From: an uncultured Ruminococcus sp.
GTDB lineage: Bacteria; Bacillota; Clostridia; Oscillospirales; CAG-382
Assembly (NCBI GenBank): GCA_902783535.1
Contig: CACZRJ010000245.1
Coordinates: 1 to 10,657 of the forward strand
DNA length: 10,657 nt
Direction of reading: 5' to 3'
Below the pieces are notes generated by a model. It made no database searches and was not told the DNA's origin. It saw nothing but the letters and a program-made list of their open reading frames with translations. Below are positions 6,054 to 10,657 of this stretch, piece after piece (within the stretch, counting starts at the first letter, position 1; every line of letters starts with the position of its first letter). The translations under genes and the position numbers were made by a program.

Positions 6054-8341
6054 AGCCTGCTGCGGATGATCTTTCCGCTCACGGTCTTCGGAAGCTTTTC
6101 ACGGAATTCCACGATACGGGGATATTTGTACGGCGCCGTTTTGGATTTGACGTAGTTCTGGATCTCTTTTTTCAGTTCGTCGGTGCCTTCCGTGCCTTTC
6201 GTCAGCACGATGACGGCCTTGACGACCTGTCCGCGGATCTCGTCCGGCGCCGCGCAGACGCCGCATTCGAGGACATAGGGGAGTTCCATGATCACGTTTT
6301 CGATCTCGAACGGCCCGATCCGGTAGCCGGAAGACTTGATCAGATCGTCCGTGCGGCCGACGTACCAGTAGAAGCCGTCCTCGTCGCGCCAGGCGACGTC
6401 TCCGGTATGATAGAGTCCGTCGTGCCAGGCTTCCGCGGTTTTCTCGGGATCTCCGTAGTATTCCACGAACAGTCCGCACGGACGGGACGCGTCCCGCTCT
6501 GAACGGACGACGATCTCGCCGGTTTCGCCGACGTCGACGCTGTTGCCGTCCTTGTCGACGATGTCGATGTCGTAGCCCGGGACGGGTTTGCCCATGGAAC
6601 CGATCTTGTGGGAATCTCCGACGAGGTTGCCGATCATCAGCGTGCTTTCGGACTGTCCGAAGCCTTCCATGACCTGCAGTCCGGTCAGCCGTTCCAGCTG
6701 CTTGAAGACTTCCGGGTTCATGGCTTCGCCGGCGATGGTCGCATGCTCGACGGAACTGAGGTCGTATTTCTTCAGGTCTTCCTTGATGAGCATCCGGTAC
6801 ATGGTCGGCGGCGCGCAGAACGTGGTGATGTGATACTTCGCAAACAGGGGAAGGATGTCGGACGCCTTGAAACGGTCGAAGTCATAGACGAAGGTCGCCG
6901 CTTCGCAGAACCACTGCCCGTAGAGTTTTCCCCACATCGCTTTCGCCCAGCCGGTGTCGGAGATGGTGAGATGCAGCCCGTCGGGGTCGACGCAGTGCCA
7001 GTATTTCGCGGTGATGAAGTGCCCGAAGGGATACTTGTGGTTGTGCGTCGCGATCTTCGGGTATCCGGTCGTTCCGGAAGAGAAGAACATCAGCATCAGG
7101 TCCTCGCCTTTCGGAGAGTCCTCCGTGCGGGGGAAACTGTCCGGAAAGACGGCGTATTCCTTGTCGAAACTGCGCCAGCCTTCCTTTTCGCCTCCGGCGA
7201 GGATCAGGATCTCCGGCAGACCGGTTTCCTGCTTCGCGAGTTCCACCTCGTGCGCTGTCCCGCCGTCGGCTGTACAGACGACTGCCTTCACTCCGGCAGC
7301 TTTGAAGCGGTAGGAAAAGTCGTGTTCCACCAGCTGGTTGGTGGCCGGGATGGCGATCGCGCCGAGTTTGTTGAGACCGAGCATGGCGAACCAGAACTGG
7401 TAGTGACGTTTCAGGACCAGCATCACGCGGTCGCCTTTCCGGATGCCGAGAGAAGAGAAATAGTTCGCGGCGCGCGCGCTTTCACGGCTGATGTCCCGGA
7501 ATGTGAACCGGCGTTCATTCATATCTTTATCGAGATGCAGCATGGCCAGCTTCTCGGGTTTGGTCCGCGCGAGCTCGTCGACAACGTCGAATGCGAAATT
7601 GAACCGGTCCGTATTGAGGAATTCGACGCTGACCGGCGTGCCGTTCTCGTTCTTTTCGACGCGCGTCCACTGTTTGTAAATGCGGTTCTTGGATTCCTTT
7701 CCGAGCCGGCGGGGGATCTGCGTGGGCTCCGGCTGTTCCGGAACGAGTTCCGGGATCGGCTCTCCGGAAGGATTGAGGACGATCGCGTAGAAGAGACAGT
7801 CCTCGTTTCCGACGGCCGCCATGCCGTGCGGCTTGGAGCTGTCGTAATAGATGCTGTCGCCTTCGTGAAGGACCTCGATGTGGTCGCCGACGCGCACTTT
7901 CAGGCTACCCTTGATGACGATGTCGCATTCCTGGCCGTCGTGGCTGGTCAACTCGATCTTTTCGTCGGGCGTGTAGACGGCGTGAACGAACAGCGGCTCC
8001 GCGATCCTGTTCTTGAACGCGTGGGCGAGGTTGAAGTAGGTCATCCCGTGCGCTTTTTCGATTTTCTGGCCGTCGCCGCTCCTTGTGAGCGTATACCCGG
8101 ACAGGTTCGGGCTTGTGCCTTCGATGATGTCCGTGACGTCGACGTTGAAGGCGGACGCGCAGCGGTAAAGGAAGGCGAAGTTCAGATCGCTGTCGCCCTT
8201 CTCGCAGGCAATGTATTCTTCGACGCTGACGCCGGTCTTCCGGGCCATCTGCTCTTCGCTCAGTCCCTCGATCTCCCGAAGTTCCCGGATGCGAAGCGCC
8301 ATCTGCCGGATTTTGTAGTCCAGACTCGTTGTTGACGGCAT
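6050..8341 (-). CDS. HTH-cupin-acyl-CoA synthetase fusion (AMP-forming)
   Basis: 763 aa, about 200 longer than ordinary acyl-CoA synthetases. Residues ~11-75 form an XRE-type helix-turn-helix (SEEQMARKTGVSVEEYIACEKG). Residues ~110-190 form a cupin barrel with H134, E138 and H172 as possible metal ligands. From ~240 on lies a complete adenylate-forming enzyme: FFSSGTTGYPK (419-429), GFGQSE (560-565), YHTGD (644-648), GRTDDLIKSSGYRIGP (662-677) and the catalytic Lys757 in PKTVSGKI. It should make acyl-CoA from a short carboxylic acid, ATP and CoA. The look is of the acetate/propionate/medium-chain group; isobutyrate, isovalerate or 2-methylbutyrate are inferred from operon partners. HTH plus cupin alone is a known regulator layout (PuuR-like), so this enzyme may also bind DNA or sense its substrate. 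The ATG has AAAGGAG 8 nt upstream. A T-box leader precedes it, and it heads the operon. Confidence 0.88.
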   Translation of the reverse strand: MPSTTSLDYKIRQMALRIRELREIEGLSEEQMARKTGVSVEEYIACEKGDSDLNFAFLYRCASAFNVDVTDIIEGTSPNLSGYTLTRSGDGQKIEKAHGMTYFNLAHAFKNRIAEPLFVHAVYTPDEKIELTSHDGQECDIVIKGSLKVRVGDHIEVLHEGDSIYYDSSKPHGMAAVGNEDCLFYAIVLNPSGEPIPELVPEQPEPTQIPRRLGKESKNRIYKQWTRVEKNENGTPVSVEFLNTDRFNFAFDVVDELARTKPEKLAMLHLDKDMNERRFTFRDISRESARAANYFSSLGIRKGDRVMLVLKRHYQFWFAMLGLNKLGAIAIPATNQLVEHDFSYRFKAAGVKAVVCTADGGTAHEVELAKQETGLPEILILAGGEKEGWRSFDKEYAVFPDSFPRTEDSPKGEDLMLMFFSSGTTGYPKIATHNHKYPFGHFITAKYWHCVDPDGLHLTISDTGWAKAMWGKLYGQWFCEAATFVYDFDRFKASDILPLFAKYHITTFCAPPTMYRMLIKEDLKKYDLSSVEHATIAGEAMNPEVFKQLERLTGLQVMEGFGQSESTLMIGNLVGDSHKIGSMGKPVPGYDIDIVDKDGNSVDVGETGEIVVRSERDASRPCGLFVEYYGDPEKTAEAWHDGLYHTGDVAWRDEDGFYWYVGRTDDLIKSSGYRIGPFEIENVIMELPYVLECGVCAAPDEIRGQVVKAVIVLTKGTEGTDELKKEIQNYVKSKTAPYKYPRIVEFREKLPKTVSGKIIRSRL

Positions 8342-8349
8342 GTCTCAAT

Positions 8350-8356
8350 CTCCTTT
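8350..8356 (-). promoter_or_regulatory. Ribosome binding site of the HTH-cupin-acyl-CoA synthetase gene
   Basis: AAAGGAG on the minus strand, 8 nt before the ATG at 8341 and 22 nt after the T-box terminator. It confirms that the HTH domain is part of the translated protein and that the start is not further inside. Confidence 0.75.
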
Positions 8357-8377
8357 GAAAAACTGATTCATCTAATG

Positions 8378-8416
8378 AAAAGACCCATCCCAAAGCATTT
8401 TCCTTTGAGACGGGTC
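8378..8416 (-). terminator. T-box regulatory terminator hairpin
   Basis: Read on the minus strand, GACCCGTCTCAAAG (8416-8403) and CTTTGGGATGGGTC (8395-8382) form a 14-bp stem with two G-U pairs and a 7-nt loop, followed by TTTT (8381-8378). Its 5' arm contains the ACCCGU and CUC segments used by the competing antiterminator, so the two structures exclude each other. It also appears to be the only terminator after the upstream acyl-CoA synthetase gene. Confidence 0.88.
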
Positions 8417-8657
8417 GGTCACCCGCGGTACCACTCAAATTGCGCGCGGAAAGCGCGCCACTCTGAAAGAGCCTTTCAGGCTCTCTTCTGCATTGACGCC
8501 GCAGGTCGCGGAAGGATTCTACTTGCCCTTTGCAAAGGGCTTTCTTTCCTTCGGCTCGGGGGCGACAGAACGGGAATCCGTGCCGGTGGCTCGCAGCATC
8601 CGCCATCTCTCTTGAGGCAGGTCTTTCCCTTCACTCCCCGTCGCAGCCTTTAATTTA
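8378..8657 (-). ncRNA. T-box riboswitch leader (tRNA-sensing antitermination)
   Basis: The core GAGTGGTACCGCGG lies at 8436-8423. The antiterminator folds as GAG, a UGGUACC bulge, GCGGGU, loop GACCG, ACCCGU, CUC (8436-8407). Upstream are hairpins at 8458-8442 (GCGCGC stem), 8484-8468 (AGAGCC/GGCUCU) and 8540-8525 (GCCCTTTGCAAAGGGC, palindromic). Stem I runs about 8648-8552, with an AGAGAG motif (8612-8607), a distal loop around GATGCTGCGA, and CGGGG (8640-8636) facing CCCC (8562-8559) beside a GAG (8557-8555) typical of the kink-turn base. The UGGU bulge expects a tRNA with discriminator A, as in tRNAs for Val, Ile, Leu and Phe. The best specifier candidate is GUC (Val) at 8566-8564, followed by G; UUC at 8570-8568 and AUU at 8577-8575 are alternatives. 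Uncharged tRNA should allow transcription of the operon. T-box identity is firm; the amino acid is not. Confidence 0.92.
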
Positions 8658-8663
8658 ATACCG

Positions 8664-8692
8664 AGTTTACAACGGCATCACTGTTTTGTCAA
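8664..8692 (-). promoter_or_regulatory. Sigma-A-type promoter of the T-box operon
   Basis: On the minus strand, TTGACA (8692-8687) is separated by exactly 17 nt from TAAACT (8669-8664). The -35 is a perfect consensus match and the -10 matches at four of six positions. Transcription would begin near 8657, about 9 nt before the first bases of T-box stem I. It sits 28 nt after the stop of the upstream gene, in an otherwise AT-rich strip. Confidence 0.8.
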
Positions 8693-8719
8693 GTGTTTTC
8701 ACCGTTTTTTCAGACCGCT

Positions 8720-10657
8720 TTACAGCAGATTTCTTTGAATTTTTCCGCTGATCGTTTTCGGCAGTTCAGACCGGAAAACGACGATGCGCGGATACTTGTA
8801 CGGTGCCGTATGCGTCTTGACGTAATTCTGGATCTCCTTCTTCAGTTCCTCGGTGCCTTCCATGCCTTTCGTCAGTACGACGCTGGCCTTGACGACCTGC
8901 CCGCGGATGGGGTCCGGGGCCGCGGATACGCCGCATTCCAGGACGTAGGGGAGTTCCATGATGACGTTCTCGATCTCGAACGGACCGATCCGGTAGCCGG
9001 AGGACTTGATCACGTCGTCGATGCGGCTGACGTACCAGTAATAGCCGTCCTCGTCCTTCCACGCAACGTCTCCGGTATGATACATGCCGTCATGCCACGC
9101 GCGCGCAGTCTGCTCGTCGTCTCCGTAATAGCCCTTGAACAGGCCGCAGGGGACCTTTTTGTCCGTCCGGACGACGATCTCTCCGTTCTCGCCGACGCCG
9201 ACGCTCTTTCCGTCCGGGTCCACGATGTCCACGTTGTAGGAGGGGACCGGCCTGCCCATCGCGCCGGGTTTCGGCATGGTTCCGTAGAGATTGCCGATGA
9301 CGAGGGTGGTCTCGGTCTGGCCGAATCCCTCCATGATCTTGAGACCGGTCGCCTTTTCGAACTGCACCATGACTTCCGGGTTCAGCGCTTCTCCGGCCGT
9401 CGCCGCGCAGGTGATGCTGGACAGGTCGTACTTGGACAGATCTTCCTTGATGAGCATCCGGTACATGGTCGGCGGAGCGCAGAAGGTCGTGATGCTGTAT
9501 TTCTTGAACATGGGGAGGATCTTCGCGGGATCGAAGCGGTCGAAATCATATACGAACACGGCGCTTTCGCATTCCCACTGCCCGTAGACCTTGCCCCACA
9601 GCGCTTTGCCCCAGCCCGTGTCGGAGATGGTCAGATGCAGTCCGTCGTGCTTCGCGCACTGCCAGTATCTGGCGGTGACGAAATGGCCGAGCGCGTATTT
9701 GTAGCTGTGCGCGGCGATCTTCGGGTATCCGGTCGTGCCGGAAGAGAAGAACATGACCATCGTGTCGTTTCCGCAGGGAGCGTCGTCCGTCCGGTGGTAG
9801 CTGCTCCGGAACAGCTTGTATTCCGAATTGAAATCGCGCCAGCCTTCTCTCGGGGCGCCGACGATGACCTTCGTCTTCACGTCCGGACAGCGCGCGGCGG
9901 CAAGATCCGCCTGACGCGCGGTGTCGCCGTCTCCGGTGCATACGATGGCGCTCACGCCGGCCAGCTTGAAGCGGTATTCGAAATCGTGCTCGAGCAGCTG
10001 GTTGGTCGCCGGGATGGCGATGGCGCCGATGCGGTGCAGCGCGAGCAGGGAGAACCAGAACTGGTAGTGGCGCTTGAGCACCAGCATGACGCGGTCGCCC
10101 CTCTTGATTCCGAGCGAGGCGAAATAATTGGCGGTCCTGCAACTTTCCTTCTTGATATCGGAAAACGTGAACCGGCGCTCGGTCATGTCGTTCGAGACGT
10201 GGACCATCGCCAGCTTGTCCGGACGGACGTCCGCGATGGCGTCGACGGTGTCGAACGCAAAATTGTATTTGTCTTCGTCCGTGAACGAGATGCCGGTCAG
10301 ACGGCCTTTCTCGTCCTCTTCGCAGTGAACGAAGCGCTCGATCAGGAAGGTCTCCGTCTGGCGCGCGGCGCTGATGGTCTTCGCGGTGTCCAGCGTTTCC
10401 CTGGTGTCCGCGCCGGGAATGACGACCGCGCAGAAGACGCAGTCCTTTCCCTCGACGGCGATCATTCCGTGGGGCGTGGAGCTGTCGTAGAAGATGCTGT
10501 CGCCGGCGTGCAGGATCTCGGTATGGCCTCCGATCTGCACCTTCAGGCTGCCGTCGAGCACGAAGTCGAATTCCTGTCCGCTGTGCGTCGCGCAGTGGAT
10601 GGGCAGGTGCTGCTGCTTCTCGGAATACTCGTAGCGCACCCAGTGCGGCTCCGCGAG
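8720..10657 (-). CDS. Cupin-acyl-CoA synthetase, paralog of the operon enzyme (5' partial)
   Basis: 645 residues are visible. The frame runs off the window edge: codons before the GTG at 10639 continue as LAEPHW, matching residues 113-118 region (IAEPLF) of the neighbouring fusion protein. That GTG is therefore internal, and a missing ~110-residue N-terminus with an HTH is likely but not seen. A cupin covers visible residues ~17-80 with H21, H25, E29 and H63 as possible metal ligands. The adenylate-forming enzyme follows, with FFSSGTTGYPK (303-313), GFGQTE, YHTGD and a C-terminal PKTISGKI including Lys639. One hinge-region motif reads SRIDD where the neighbour has GRTDD. Very similar to the downstream gene, especially in the C-terminal 100 residues; the cupin-to-enzyme linker is different and shorter. 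It probably activates a related short or branched acid. It lies upstream of the T-box promoter, so its own control lies outside the window. Confidence 0.86.
   Translation of the reverse strand, partial: LAEPHWVRYEYSEKQQHLPIHCATHSGQEFDFVLDGSLKVQIGGHTEILHAGDSIFYDSSTPHGMIAVEGKDCVFCAVVIPGADTRETLDTAKTISAARQTETFLIERFVHCEEDEKGRLTGISFTDEDKYNFAFDTVDAIADVRPDKLAMVHVSNDMTERRFTFSDIKKESCRTANYFASLGIKRGDRVMLVLKRHYQFWFSLLALHRIGAIAIPATNQLLEHDFEYRFKLAGVSAIVCTGDGDTARQADLAAARCPDVKTKVIVGAPREGWRDFNSEYKLFRSSYHRTDDAPCGNDTMVMFFSSGTTGYPKIAAHSYKYALGHFVTARYWQCAKHDGLHLTISDTGWGKALWGKVYGQWECESAVFVYDFDRFDPAKILPMFKKYSITTFCAPPTMYRMLIKEDLSKYDLSSITCAATAGEALNPEVMVQFEKATGLKIMEGFGQTETTLVIGNLYGTMPKPGAMGRPVPSYNVDIVDPDGKSVGVGENGEIVVRTDKKVPCGLFKGYYGDDEQTARAWHDGMYHTGDVAWKDEDGYYWYVSRIDDVIKSSGYRIGPFEIENVIMELPYVLECGVSAAPDPIRGQVVKASVVLTKGMEGTEELKKEIQNYVKTHTAPYKYPRIVVFRSELPKTISGKIQRNLL

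Noticed and set aside
6608..8335. Long + strand open frame of 575 codons opposite the HTH-cupin-acyl-CoA synthetase
   Set aside because: Composition is that of a reverse-complement shadow (rich in V, R, D, E, F), with no known domain; the minus strand encodes a complete, motif-rich protein.
1693..8341. Purely catabolic reading: branched-chain amino acid fermentation to branched acids with ferredoxin reduction
   Set aside because: The enzymes are reversible and would allow it, but T-box induction by uncharged tRNA and an AMP-forming (ATP-consuming) synthetase fit synthesis better. Kept as the main alternative rather than excluded.
8423..8540. Palindromes in the leader as operator sites for the HTH protein
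   Set aside because: The palindromes at 8525-8540 and 8442-8458 are explained as T-box RNA hairpins; nothing independent points to protein binding.
10637..10639. GTG as start of the upstream synthetase
   Set aside because: In-frame codons before it match the neighbouring paralog and it lies inside the cupin domain, so the gene continues past the window edge.

Overview
The window looks like the chromosome of an anaerobic, moderately GC-rich Bacillota (Clostridia-like) bacterium. The reasons are a T-box leader, strong AGGAGG-type ribosome binding sites, a ferredoxin-dependent 2-oxoacid oxidoreductase and a HAMP/PP2C/HATPase partner-switching regulator. The species cannot be fixed from the sequence alone. 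A gut or rumen habitat is an inference from the pathway.

Layout. At 1-1309 (+) lies the 3' part of a gene for a membrane-type SpoIIE-like phosphatase with a C-terminal RsbW-like ATPase domain. A 383-nt gap (1310-1692) separates it from a convergent operon and holds a hairpin that looks like a bidirectional terminator. From 8657 down to 1693 (-) runs one tightly packed transcription unit: promoter, T-box leader, HTH-cupin-acyl-CoA synthetase, P-loop ATPase, ferredoxin (delta), VorB-like alpha, TPP-binding beta, gamma, and branched-chain aminotransferase IlvE. Gene junctions range from a 4-nt overlap to a 17-nt gap. Upstream, at 8720-10657 (-), lies a second cupin-acyl-CoA synthetase, closely related to the first and cut by the window edge.

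How the genes work together (inference from known families). An AMP-forming acyl-CoA synthetase can activate isobutyrate, isovalerate or 2-methylbutyrate. The ferredoxin-dependent oxidoreductase can carboxylate the acyl-CoA reductively to a branched 2-oxoacid. IlvE then aminates it to valine, leucine or isoleucine. Gene order follows this direction. A T-box switches genes on when a tRNA is uncharged, which fits synthesis better than catabolism. The window therefore reads as an amino-acid-starvation-controlled operon for making branched-chain amino acids from branched short-chain fatty acids. The route is known biochemically in rumen anaerobes. The T-box control, the regulator-like HTH-cupin part fused to the first enzyme, and an unexplained ATPase in the operon are the parts most worth testing.
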